A stretch of DNA of 34,565 nt, taken from NCBI GenBank assembly GCA_030838475.1, contig JAUZFP010000038.1, positions 1 through 34,565 on the forward strand, given 5' to 3'. Position 1 is the first letter of the stretch; each line of letters begins with the position of its first letter. This document shows, one piece after another, positions 16,935 through 25,138 of the stretch. The position numbers and the translations under genes are program-made. The notes under the pieces are model-generated. The model saw nothing but the letters and a program-made list of their open reading frames with translations. It was not told where the DNA came from and ran no database searches. Origin of the DNA: Actinomycetota bacterium. Its GTDB lineage: Bacteria; Actinomycetota; Actinomycetes; Actinomycetales; Microbacteriaceae.

Positions 16935-18347
16935 ATGACGCTGGTTGCCGGAGTCGACTCGTCGACACAGTCGTGCAAGGTTGTCGTTCGCGACCTCGAG
17001 ACCGGCACGGTCGTGCGCACCGGCCGGGCCTCCCATCCAGAGGGCACCGAGGTCGACCCCGCGGCATGGTGGGACGCGCTCCAGGCCGCGATCGCCGATG
17101 CCGGCGGGCTTTCGGATGTCTCGGCCATTTCGATCGGCGGCCAGCAGCACGGGATGGTCGTGCTCGATGCATCGGGCGAGGTCATTCGACCGGCGCTGCT
17201 CTGGAACGACACGCGCTCAGCGCAGGCCGCGCTCGACCTGATCGCCGAGGTTGGCGCAGCAGAGTTCGCGCAACGTACCGGCTCGGTTCCGGTGGCATCC
17301 TTCACGATCACCAAGCTGCGCTGGCTCGCGGACGCCGAACCGGAGAATGCCGCAAAGGTCGCGGCCGTCGCGCTCCCCCACGACTGGCTGACCTGGCGGC
17401 TGCGCGGATTCGGGCCATCCAATCCGGTGCTCACCGAGCTCACCACCGACCGCTCCGATGCGAGCGGCACCTGCTACTTCAATCCGGTCACCAACGAGTA
17501 CGACCTGGACCTCCTCGCCCGCGCCCTCCGACGCGTCGAAAATTCAGGAGTTTCGTCTGACGTCATCCTGCCGCGCGTGCTCGGGCCTGGGGACACCGCG
17601 GGCACCCTCGACGGATTGCCTGAGTTTTCGACAACGATCGTCGGAGTTGGCGCCGGTGACAACGCCGGCGCCGCACTCGGGCTGGGCGCCGCGGACGGCG
17701 ATGTCGTCGTGTCGATCGGCACGAGCGGAACGGTCTTCGCGGTCACCGACACCCCGTCGCGGGACGCGACCGGGACCGTCGCCGGGTTTGCGGATGCGTC
17801 GGGCGCGTACCTCCCCCTCGTCGCGACTCTCAACGCGGCGCGTGTCCTCGACGCGATCGCCCGCCTGCTGGGTGTGAGCCACGACGAGCTGGGCGCGCTT
17901 GCACTCGCCGCGGAGCCGGGCTCGGGTGGTGCCGTGCTGCACCCGTACTTCGAGGGCGAGCGAACCCCTAACCTGCCGAACGCGACGGCGACCCTCAGCG
18001 GGCTGACGCTCGCATCCACGTCGCGCGAGAACCTCGCGCGCGCCGCGATCGAGGGCATGCTCTGCGGTCTTGCCGACGGCCTCGACGCCGTGCTCGCGCA
18101 GGGCGTCGTTGCGAAGCGACTGCTGCTCATCGGAGGAGCCGCGCAGAACCCCGCGGTCTCCAGCATCGCCGCGCAGGTCTTCGACGTTCCCGTGGTCGTT
18201 CCCGAGCCGGCCGAGTATGTCGCCTTCGGTGCCGCGGTGCAGGCGGCCTGGTCGCTGAGCGGATCGCGCCCGACGTGGGCTGTGGAGCAGACGGCGAGTC
18301 CGGCGCCCGACTATCGACCAGTGATCCGGGAGCAGTACGCCCGCTAG
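16935..18347 (+). CDS. xylB: Xylulokinase
   Basis: Phosphorylates D-xylulose to xylulose 5-phosphate; 470 residues of the FGGY kinase family. The N-terminal phosphate loop is [13 protein letters not shown], the substrate region [13 protein letters not shown] and LLWNDTRS, and the catalytic base Asp242 lies in [22 protein letters not shown] is the second ATP motif. I chose the ATG at 16935 because GGAGGAAA stands four bases before it. An upstream in-frame ATG at 16899 would lie inside the second stem-loop arm. The stop overlaps by three bases the stop of the convergent cyclase-family gene. Confidence 0.96.
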   Translation: MTLVAGVDSSTQSCKVVVRDLETGTVVRTGRASHPEGTEVDPAAWWDALQAAIADAGGLSDVSAISIGGQQHGMVVLDASGEVIRPALLWNDTRSAQAALDLIAEVGAAEFAQRTGSVPVASFTITKLRWLADAEPENAAKVAAVALPHDWLTWRLRGFGPSNPVLTELTTDRSDASGTCYFNPVTNEYDLDLLARALRRVENSGVSSDVILPRVLGPGDTAGTLDGLPEFSTTIVGVGAGDNAGAALGLGAADGDVVVSIGTSGTVFAVTDTPSRDATGTVAGFADASGAYLPLVATLNAARVLDAIARLLGVSHDELGALALAAEPGSGGAVLHPYFEGERTPNLPNATATLSGLTLASTSRENLARAAIEGMLCGLADGLDAVLAQGVVAKRLLLIGGAAQNPAVSSIAAQVFDVPVVVPEPAEYVAFGAAVQAAWSLSGSRPTWAVEQTASPAPDYRPVIREQYAR

Positions 18348-19012
18348 TCGGCCAGGCGCGCGAACGCCCGCACCGGGAACGTGCCGAAGCTTTCGATGAG
18401 CGGGGGCGTCGCGGTGAAGCGAGCGCCGGAGTCCGGCAACGAGCCGAGGTTGGTGAGGTGCTCGACGACATGGATGCCCGCGGCGAGCAGTCGCGTGTGT
18501 GCGGGTCGCTCGCCGGTGCCCTCGGTGTTGTCGATGTTGAGCGAGTCGATGCCGACGAGCGCGACGCCGGCCGCGATGAGATAGTCGACCCCGCCGGGTG
18601 AGAGGTACGGCGCGCCCGAGGCGTACGCGGGTGTTCCGAAGCGCGAGTCCCAGCCGGTGTGCAGCAGCACCGCCTTTCGCTCGAGGTCCCTCCCAGCAAA
18701 CAGCGATGCCTCGATGGCGCGGCCGCCCTCGAGGTGGAAGACCTCGGTCGACAGGTCGACCAGCGTCTCTAGCGAGAGCCCGGCCAGGTCGGTTCCGCCC
18801 TCGTACCGATGCCACGGGCTGTCGAGGTAGGTTCCGGTGTTGCCGATCATCGTGATGATGTCCATGGCGAACTCGGTGCCGGGCGCGTAGCGATCCTTCG
18901 AATCCTCGCGCGTAAGGAATGGCTCAATCGTCGGCGCGGGTAGCCCCGGGTAGGTGATCATCCCTTCGCGGATGACGTGGCTCAGTTCGACGAACCGACG
19001 TGACTCAGGCAA
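18344..19012 (-). CDS. Cyclase-family (PF04199, KynB-like) hydrolase with altered metal motif
   Basis: 222-residue protein of the family that includes kynurenine formamidase. It has the N-terminal [19 protein letters not shown] and the C-terminal [24 protein letters not shown] usual for the family. The metal motif, normally His-x-Gly-Thr-His-x-Asp-x-Pro-x-His, reads [11 protein letters not shown] here (near residue 60): two His ligands are replaced by Asn and Tyr, while Asp and the last His remain. The start overlaps the end of the APC transporter gene by eight bases, so a linked function with amino-acid derivatives is likely. The reaction is unknown, and metal use may differ from KynB. Confidence 0.82.
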   Translation of the reverse strand: MPESRRFVELSHVIREGMITYPGLPAPTIEPFLTREDSKDRYAPGTEFAMDIITMIGNTGTYLDSPWHRYEGGTDLAGLSLETLVDLSTEVFHLEGGRAIEASLFAGRDLERKAVLLHTGWDSRFGTPAYASGAPYLSPGGVDYLIAAGVALVGIDSLNIDNTEGTGERPAHTRLLAAGIHVVEHLTNLGSLPDSGARFTATPPLIESFGTFPVRAFARLAD

Positions 19013-20312
19013 TTGTGCTCCTCTTGCTTTTTCGCCTCTTGTAGACGGTCACGAGCACGGCCGCGAGAGCGAGCACCGCCGGGACGACAAGGTGCCAGCC
19101 GGCGAGGACGAGAAGGCCAGCAACGAGGACGACGGAGATGACGGCCATCCACCAGCCGACGCTCCACCGCTTCAGAAGCCGGACCGCCGCGATCATGCCG
19201 AGAGCGTAGACGGCGACCATGCAGCTGGTGTTGATGAGGATGAACGGGGTGAGGTCGAAGCCGGTGACGATGAGCAGGATGAAGTAGATGAGGTCGATGA
19301 TGCCGACGACGAGCAGAGCTCGCCGTGGGACCTCGCCCGCCTGGGAGCCGCGGGCGATCCACTTCGGCAGGTGACCTTCGCGCCCGAGCGCGCTCCCCAG
19401 TTTCGCGAATGCGGCGAGGTAGATGTTGAGGACGCCGATCGTGACGACGAGGGCGATTCCGGCGATGATCCACGGGCCGTAGCCCGGAGCAGCCTTGGCC
19501 ACCAGCCCGAGCAGGGGTACGGCGGAGGTGTTGTGGGTGCCGAGCACCGCGACCGTGACGAACTGGAGCGCGAGGTAGGCGATGCCGACGGTCGCGATCG
19601 CGATGGCCGTGGCGAGCGGGATGGTGCGGCGCGGGTTCTTGAATTCGCCGGCGATGTGGGTAACGGCCTCCCATCCGGCGAAGGCCCAGATGAAGAGGCT
19701 CACCCCGGCGCCGACGCCGAGCCAGCCGTGCGGCAGGAATGGTGTGAACCGGGACACCTTCGCCTCCGGCAGAGTCAGCGCCACTACTCCGATCACGACA
19801 ACGATCAGGATGCCGGTGAGCACGAGCTGCAGCGAGCCGGACACCCGCACCCCGAACGCGTTCACGACGAACGGCGGCACGTAGATGAGCAGACCGATGA
19901 CGACGATGAGCCATCGCGGGACGGCCGCGTGCTCGCCGTAGATTGCCGCGACGACATACTGCGCGCTCAGGATGCCGACAACTGGCGCACCGACCGCGAC
20001 ACCGAAGAAGAACCAGTAGCCGGCCATTCGTGATGCCGTCTTGCCCAGAGCGAGTTGAACGAAGGTGGCGACTCCGCCGGCATCCGGATATCGCGACGCC
20101 AGGGCCGCGAAGGTTCCCGCGAGCGGAATCGAAAGAATCAGGACGGCGAGCACCGACAACATGGATGCCGGTCCGGCCGCTTTCGCTGCGAGCGCGGGCA
20201 GAACGAGGATGCCCGTTCCGAGCACCGCCGCAACATAGAGGGCCGACGCCCGGACCAGACCCAGTCGCCCAGGATGCACGTCGGCGGCGGGCGGCAGAAC
20301 TTCGGTGGTCAT
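19005..20312 (-). CDS. APC-superfamily amino acid transporter, YjeH-like exporter
   Basis: 435-residue membrane protein with about 12 transmembrane helices. LYVAAVLGTGILVLPALAAKAAGP in helix 1, RYPDAGGVATFV and WAFAGWEAVTHIAGEFKNPRRTIP resemble the E. coli YjeH methionine/branched-chain amino acid exporter as I remember it, more than typical APC importers. The C-terminus is a basic tail (KRRKSKRS). It is translationally coupled to the cyclase-family hydrolase downstream, which suggests release or export of an amino acid made by that enzyme. No clear Shine-Dalgarno precedes the ATG at 20312. Confidence 0.85.
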   Translation of the reverse strand: MTTEVLPPAADVHPGRLGLVRASALYVAAVLGTGILVLPALAAKAAGPASMLSVLAVLILSIPLAGTFAALASRYPDAGGVATFVQLALGKTASRMAGYWFFFGVAVGAPVVGILSAQYVVAAIYGEHAAVPRWLIVVIGLLIYVPPFVVNAFGVRVSGSLQLVLTGILIVVVIGVVALTLPEAKVSRFTPFLPHGWLGVGAGVSLFIWAFAGWEAVTHIAGEFKNPRRTIPLATAIAIATVGIAYLALQFVTVAVLGTHNTSAVPLLGLVAKAAPGYGPWIIAGIALVVTIGVLNIYLAAFAKLGSALGREGHLPKWIARGSQAGEVPRRALLVVGIIDLIYFILLIVTGFDLTPFILINTSCMVAVYALGMIAAVRLLKRWSVGWWMAVISVVLVAGLLVLAGWHLVVPAVLALAAVLVTVYKRRKSKRSTIA

Positions 20313-20437
20313 TAGTTCAGTCTGTCAGCGACCTCAGACGGGCGACCACGCCGTCCCTGCCACGTCGCCGCCAACTCGCGCCAAGCAGTTGGTGCGGACT
20401 CCCCCCGTCAGCGCGAACCGCGCCAACAGACCCATCG

Positions 20438-20489
20438 ACTTTGCAGCAGATGTTCCAAACTTGCTTAGGAACAGCATCTACTGCAAAGT
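20438..20489. repeat. Imperfect inverted repeat (19- and 22-base arms)
   Basis: The arms 20438-20456 and 20468-20489 share ACTTTGCAG, AGATG and TTCC in the same order, with one mismatch and a three-base insertion, around an 11-base loop. Its AT content is higher than that of the surroundings. It may be a leader structure for the APC gene or a small dispersed palindromic element. Confidence 0.5.
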
Positions 20490-20508
20490 GGACGACCGGC
20501 CCACGCCA

Positions 20509-20545
20509 AGCGGGCTCGACACCACCCGCTGGTGTCGAGCCCGCT
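20509..20545 (-). terminator. Terminator-like hairpin after the GT39 glycosyltransferase gene
   Basis: AGCGGGCTCGACACCA and TGGTGTCGAGCCCGCT form a perfect 16-bp stem with a 5-base loop, beginning eight bases beyond the stop codon on the minus strand. No T-run follows, as is common for actinobacterial hairpin terminators. Confidence 0.7.
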
Positions 20546-20552
20546 CGTTGAT

Positions 20553-22565
20553 CTACTTCGTCAGGTCGTACAGCGTCACCCCTCCCACGGTCGTCGCGGT
20601 GTAGTTCGCGGCGACCCAGTTGGCGATCGCGATCGACGCGCTGGAGCCGCCGTTTGCGGCGCCGACGGTACCGCCGATGAAGTAGTGGATGTAGCCCTTC
20701 GCCACATCCGCCTTGAACTCGGTGAGGGTTGGCGATGGGTCGCTTCCGTTGAAGCCACCGATCGGCATGACCGCCTCCTGCGTCGCGAGCTGGTAGCCCG
20801 CCGCACTGTTCGAGCCGACCGCCGCTGCGACCCACTTGTAGCTGGAGGCATTGGTCTTGAGCAGGGTTGCGAGCGCCGTACTGACACTGCTGCTCCCCAG
20901 CAGCGATCCCACGCCGCCACCGCGGGCACCACCCGTGCCGGGGGCGGTTCGCGTGGGTGCGCCGCCACCCTGTGCCTGAGCACCGGGAGGGCCACCAAAC
21001 CCACCCCGGCCACCCGCAGCGCCCGGGGCTCCACCGCCGCCACCGAAGCCAGAGCTGGCGACCGTGGGGCCTGCCGTGACGATTGAGCCGCTGTGGCCGG
21101 TCAGCACGGTATCCAGCGTCCACGCCGCGGGCGCGAGCAGGGATGCGGTCAGCGCGACGGCGATCGTCGCCCCGGCCATCCGGCGTCCGCGCTGCGAAAG
21201 CAGAAGAAGCACAGCACCGACTACCCCGAGAGCGACGACGACCCACTTGAGCCACGGCAGCCAATCACTGGCTTCGTCCAGGAGCACGAAACCCCAGGTC
21301 ACCGTGCCAAGCACGACGACCGCGGCGATGATCCGCGACCAGAGTTCGGTTCGATACGACCACAGCACGGATGCGCCAATCGCGACGGTCCCCGCGATCG
21401 CTGGAGCGAGCGCGACCGTGTAGTAGTCGTGGAAGATCCCCTCCGCGAAACTGAACGTCAGGCCGGTGATCACGAACCATGCTGTGAAGATCATCAGCGT
21501 CGCGCGTCGAAGATCCGTGCGCTTGCCACGCATCACGATGAACGCCACGAGGGCGAGCACCAGGGCGGCCGGGATCAGCCAGCTGATCTGGCCGCCGGTC
21601 GCGCTCTCGAACATCCTCAGGATGCCCGTGGCGCCCCACTGCCCGCTGGTTGTCGTCGCACCGCCGCCACCACCCGTGACGCTCCCGGTCTCATTGCCGG
21701 TCAGACGACCGAAGCCGTTGTAGCCGAACGTCAGCTCAAGGAAGCTGTTGGTCTGCGAGCCGCCGATGTACGGCCGCATGCTCGCCGGAACCAGCTCGAC
21801 GATCGCCACCCACCAACCGGCCGACACGACGACCGCGGCGAGCGCGAGCAACAGGTGCCAGACCCTCCGCCACCAGTTGCCCGGTGCCGCAATCATGTAG
21901 ATACCGGCGAGCGCGGGCAGGATGACCACCGCCTGGAGTTGCTTGGTCAGGAACCCGAACCCGACCATCGCGCCCGCCCACAGCACCCAACGCAGCTTGC
22001 CGCTTTGGATGCCGCGGACCGTGAAATACACGGCGAGGCTCATCAGGAGCGCGAGCAGCGCATCCGGATTGTTGAAGCGGAACATCAGGGCCGCAACCGG
22101 TGTGAGCGCGAGCACCCCGCCCGCGAGCAGCGCGGTTCGCGCCGAGAACGACCGGCGCACTGTCAGGTAGACGACGGCGACCGTGGCGACGCCCATCAGC
22201 GCCTCCGGCAGCAGGATGCTGAAGGAGCTCAAGCCCCACAGCCGCACCGACAGGTCCATGAACCAGAGGCTCATCGGCGGCTTGTCGACGGTGATCGAAT
22301 TGGCGGCATCCGAGGAGCCGAAGAAGAACGCCTCCCAGTTGGATGCCCCGGCCTGCACGGCCGCGGAATAGAACGAGTTCGCCCATCCGCTGGAGGCCAG
22401 GTTCCAGACGTAGAGGATGCCCGTCAGGAGCAGCAGGCCGAGGAACGACGGGCGCTCCCAGCGTGCCGTCGTGGCCGAGCCGCGCACGATGCGCCTTGTC
22501 CAGCTGGCAAAGCCGCTGGTGCGGACGCCCGTCTGCACGGGCACGGCGGATGTCGAGGTAGTCAT
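20553..22565 (-). CDS. ArnT/GT39-like membrane glycosyltransferase, YkcB type
   Basis: 670-residue multi-spanning protein that would use a polyprenyl-phosphate sugar to glycosylate an envelope acceptor outside the membrane. The first periplasmic loop has WANSFYSAAVQAGASNWEAF and the catalytic Asp94 in ITVDKPPMSLW, typical of the YkcB branch. About 10 or more helices follow, then a Gly/Pro/Ala-rich linker and a globular extracellular C-terminal domain (about 565-670). I chose the ATG at 22565, which overlaps the stop of the GT2-GtrA gene by four bases; the frame runs on to 22832 only as a shadow. The paired GT2-GtrA protein probably makes and presents its donor lipid. Sugar and acceptor are unknown. 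Confidence 0.88.
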   Translation of the reverse strand: MTTSTSAVPVQTGVRTSGFASWTRRIVRGSATTARWERPSFLGLLLLTGILYVWNLASSGWANSFYSAAVQAGASNWEAFFFGSSDAANSITVDKPPMSLWFMDLSVRLWGLSSFSILLPEALMGVATVAVVYLTVRRSFSARTALLAGGVLALTPVAALMFRFNNPDALLALLMSLAVYFTVRGIQSGKLRWVLWAGAMVGFGFLTKQLQAVVILPALAGIYMIAAPGNWWRRVWHLLLALAAVVVSAGWWVAIVELVPASMRPYIGGSQTNSFLELTFGYNGFGRLTGNETGSVTGGGGGATTTSGQWGATGILRMFESATGGQISWLIPAALVLALVAFIVMRGKRTDLRRATLMIFTAWFVITGLTFSFAEGIFHDYYTVALAPAIAGTVAIGASVLWSYRTELWSRIIAAVVVLGTVTWGFVLLDEASDWLPWLKWVVVALGVVGAVLLLLSQRGRRMAGATIAVALTASLLAPAAWTLDTVLTGHSGSIVTAGPTVASSGFGGGGGAPGAAGGRGGFGGPPGAQAQGGGAPTRTAPGTGGARGGGVGSLLGSSSVSTALATLLKTNASSYKWVAAAVGSNSAAGYQLATQEAVMPIGGFNGSDPSPTLTEFKADVAKGYIHYFIGGTVGAANGGSSASIAIANWVAANYTATTVGGVTLYDLTK

Positions 22566-23878
22566 GATGCGTTCACCGTCCTTCTGTTGGAAGACTCGGG
22601 GTAGGAGGACTCCACCTTCGAAAGGCTGTCTCGGCTGAAGGTCTCGCGCGTTGCGAGATCCGACGTGTGGATGGGCTCGCGCTGAGAGCGAAACACCCAG
22701 ACACGGAAGAGGACGAACCGCAACACGGTCGCCAGCAGATTGGCAAAGGTCAGCACGATCAGCTCGGCCGTCGAGTTCGCGTTCGGGTTGATGGCGTGCA
22801 GCTCGAGCAGCGATCCGGTCGTGATCAGCCACGCGATGCCGAACACGATCAGTCCCTGGAACTGGTGGGTCATCGCCCTCGACCTGCCGCGAACTCCGAA
22901 CGTGAACCTACGGTTGGCCGCGGTGTTCGCGATCGCCGTGACGATGAGGGCGAGGAAGTTCGCCACCAGCGCCGGCATCACGGCGGAGAACGCCAGGTAG
23001 AGCAGCGCGTACGCCGCCGTCGAAAGAATGCCGACCGCGGCGAAGCGCACCACCTGTCCGAAGAACGACGGCGGTCGCGGTGCGGCGAACGGATGCCGCC
23101 CCAGCTCCTCGTAGACCCGGTCGACCGGGATGCGGCCCGAGACCAGCCCGCGCGTGACCCGCCACATCCCGCGGAGATCGTCCCTCGCGGTCGCGACGAC
23201 ATTCACTCGGCTGTCCGGGTCATCCACCCAGTCGACGGGGACCTCGTGGATACGCATCCCACTGCGCTCGGCGAGAATCAGCAACTCCGTGTCGAAGAAC
23301 CAGCCGGTGTCCTCGACCAGCGGGAGCAGCTTTCTGGCGACATCCCCGCGCATCGCCTTGAACCCGCACTGGGCGTCGCTGAAGCGTGCGCCCATCGCGC
23401 GCCGAAGAAGGAAGTTGTAGGAGCGGGAGATGAACTCGCGTTTGTCGCCGCGGGTGACGCGCGAGGATGAGGCGAGCCGCGTGCCAATGGCGATGTCCGA
23501 ATGACCGGACAGCAGTGGCGCGATCAGCGGAGGCAGGCCGCGGAGATCGGTGGAGAGGTCGACATCCACGTAGGCGACGACCTTCGCGCTCGACTCCAGC
23601 CAGGCCCGTTTGAGCGCTCGGCCGCGACCCTTCTCGTCGAGGTGCAGCACGCCGACGCGATCGAGGGCGTAGGTCAGCAGCGTCGCGACCTGGAGGGTCG
23701 CATCCGTTGACGCATTGTCGGCGATCGTGATTCGCCAGGGGATGTCGAACTCGGCGCTCAGATACTCGTGCAGCGTTCGCACGCTCCGCTCGAGCGAGGC
23801 CTGCTCGTTGTAGACGGGAACGACGACCTCGAGGGTCGGCGGGAGTTCAGAAGACGGACGCGGGGTCGAAGTATTCAT
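22562..23878 (-). CDS. GT2 polyprenyl-phosphate glycosyltransferase fused to a GtrA domain
   Basis: 438 residues. The GT2 domain (about 15-255) has VVVPVYNEQASLERSV, the metal-binding DVD at 105-107 in YVDVDLSTDL, and ARFSDAQCGFKAMR, as in dolichyl/undecaprenyl-phosphate mannose synthases. The GtrA-like domain (about 275-397) has four hydrophobic helices, starting VRFAAVGILSTAAYALLYLAF, and RRFTFGVRGRS. GtrA proteins are thought to help flip the lipid-linked sugar. Fusion of the two in one chain makes a synthase-flippase unit for the GT39 enzyme downstream, whose start overlaps this stop. The ATG lies right after a small hairpin. Confidence 0.92.
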   Translation of the reverse strand: MNTSTPRPSSELPPTLEVVVPVYNEQASLERSVRTLHEYLSAEFDIPWRITIADNASTDATLQVATLLTYALDRVGVLHLDEKGRGRALKRAWLESSAKVVAYVDVDLSTDLRGLPPLIAPLLSGHSDIAIGTRLASSSRVTRGDKREFISRSYNFLLRRAMGARFSDAQCGFKAMRGDVARKLLPLVEDTGWFFDTELLILAERSGMRIHEVPVDWVDDPDSRVNVVATARDDLRGMWRVTRGLVSGRIPVDRVYEELGRHPFAAPRPPSFFGQVVRFAAVGILSTAAYALLYLAFSAVMPALVANFLALIVTAIANTAANRRFTFGVRGRSRAMTHQFQGLIVFGIAWLITTGSLLELHAINPNANSTAELIVLTFANLLATVLRFVLFRVWVFRSQREPIHTSDLATRETFSRDSLSKVESSYPESSNRRTVNAS

Positions 23879-23893
23879 GCCGAAAGCTTCGGC
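23879..23893 (-). promoter_or_regulatory. Hairpin between Shine-Dalgarno and start codon of the GT2-GtrA gene
   Basis: GCCGAAAGCTTCGGC is a 6-bp stem with a 3-base loop touching the ATG at 23878. The nearest good ribosome site, AGGGAG (23902-23897 on the minus strand), is 18 bases from the ATG. Folding of the hairpin would bring it to an effective distance of about three bases. This may tune translation. Confidence 0.35.
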
Positions 23894-23933
23894 AAACTCC
23901 CTATGCCAATCCTATGAACCAGCTAGGGCACGG

Positions 23934-25103
23934 TTATGACTTCGGCAGTGCCCCGAGCACATCGGCGAGAAGGTCCGCCTCGTCCTCGATGCCGACCGAG
24001 AGGCGCACCACGTTGTCGGGGACCTCGAGCGCCGTCCCCTTCACAGAGGCGTGCGTCATCTCCGATGGATACCCGATCAGCGACTCGACGCCGCCCAGTG
24101 ATTCGGCGAGCTGGAAGAGTTCGGTCGACTCCGCGAACTTTCGCGCAGCGACACTGCCACCCTTGAGCGCGACAGACAGCATGCCGCCGAACGCGCTCAT
24201 CTGCTTCGCGGCGACATCGTGGCCCGGGTGGTCCGGCAGACCGGGGTAGTACACCGCATCGAGGGCGGGATGACCGACGAGTGCCTCCGCCATCGCCTGC
24301 GCGTTGGACGAGTGCCGCTCCATGCGCAGCGCCAGGGTCTTGATGCCGCGCACGGTCAGCCAGGCGTCGAACGGGCCGCTCACCGCGCCGACACCGAACT
24401 GCAGGAACCCGACCTTCTCGGCAAGTTCGTCATCGTTCAGGATGACGGCGCCGCCGAGGACGTCGGAGTGTCCGCCGATGTACTTGGTCGTCGAGTGCAC
24501 GACCACGTCCGCGCCGAGCGAGAGGGGCTGTTGCAGGTAGGGCGAGGCGAAGGTGTTGTCCACGACGACGAGCGCACCGGCGTCGTGTCCGATCTGGGCG
24601 AGGGCCGCAATGTCGCTGATCTTCATGAGCGGGTTGCTGGGGGTCTCGATCCAGAGCACGTGGGTCGACGACGCGGCCACGGCATCCCGGACCGCGTCGA
24701 GATCGCTCATGTCGACGGTCACCAGGCCGACGCCCCATGGCACGAAGACGCGATTGACGAGGCGGTGAGTTCCGCCGTAAACGTCATTGCCCATCACCAC
24801 GCGTTCGCCCGGCTTGAGGATGGCGCGAAGGAGGGAGTCCTCCGCGGCCAACCCGGACGCGAAGCTGAACGCGTGCGCACCGCCCTCGAGCGAGGCCAGC
24901 AGAGTCTGGAGTGAGGTGCGCGTCGGGTTGCCGCCGCGGGCGTACTCGTACCCTCCACGGAATCCGCCGATCCCATCCTGAACGAACGTCGACGTCAGGT
25001 AGACCGGGGGAACGACCGCTCCCGTCGTCGGATCGAATTCCTGCCCGACACGGATGGCGCGGGTGGAGAAGCCCTGCGATGAGGGCTTGGAGTTGTCTGG
25101 CAC
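23934..25103 (-). CDS. metB: Cystathionine gamma-synthase/lyase family PLP enzyme
   Basis: 389-residue Cys/Met-metabolism PLP enzyme. Visible blocks are YEYARGGNPTRTSLQ, the PLP-stacking region FASGLAAEDSLL, WIETPSNPLMKISDI, VVDNTFASPYLQQPL and the PLP lysine Lys207 in STTKYIGGHSDVLGG. It either makes cystathionine from activated homoserine and cysteine or cleaves cystathionine to cysteine; sequence alone does not settle which. The gene follows cbs by 35 bases, as the mycobacterial metB gene lies by cbs, so a role in transsulfuration is well supported. The GTG start at 25103 has an AAAGAGA site upstream. Confidence 0.92.
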   Translation of the reverse strand: MPDNSKPSSQGFSTRAIRVGQEFDPTTGAVVPPVYLTSTFVQDGIGGFRGGYEYARGGNPTRTSLQTLLASLEGGAHAFSFASGLAAEDSLLRAILKPGERVVMGNDVYGGTHRLVNRVFVPWGVGLVTVDMSDLDAVRDAVAASSTHVLWIETPSNPLMKISDIAALAQIGHDAGALVVVDNTFASPYLQQPLSLGADVVVHSTTKYIGGHSDVLGGAVILNDDELAEKVGFLQFGVGAVSGPFDAWLTVRGIKTLALRMERHSSNAQAMAEALVGHPALDAVYYPGLPDHPGHDVAAKQMSAFGGMLSVALKGGSVAARKFAESTELFQLAESLGGVESLIGYPSEMTHASVKGTALEVPDNVVRLSVGIEDEADLLADVLGALPKS

Positions 25104-25138
25104 TTGGTCTCTTTGCTGTTTTGTGCTGCGGGGGTGTG

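Larger units (their letters stand above)
20313..20552. other. 240-bp intergenic region with two dyads
   Basis: The gap between the glycosyltransferase stop and the APC start holds a perfect terminator-like hairpin next to the glycosyltransferase gene and a longer imperfect dyad in the middle. The remaining 125 bp before the APC gene show no convincing promoter by eye. A 33-codon frame on the minus strand starts within it but shows no recognisable protein and no good ribosome site. Confidence 0.5.

Noticed and set aside
20332-20436. 33-codon frame on the minus strand in the intergenic region before the APC gene
   Set aside because: It starts at the foot of the imperfect dyad, has no good ribosome site and no run of regulatory codons, so a leader peptide is not supported.
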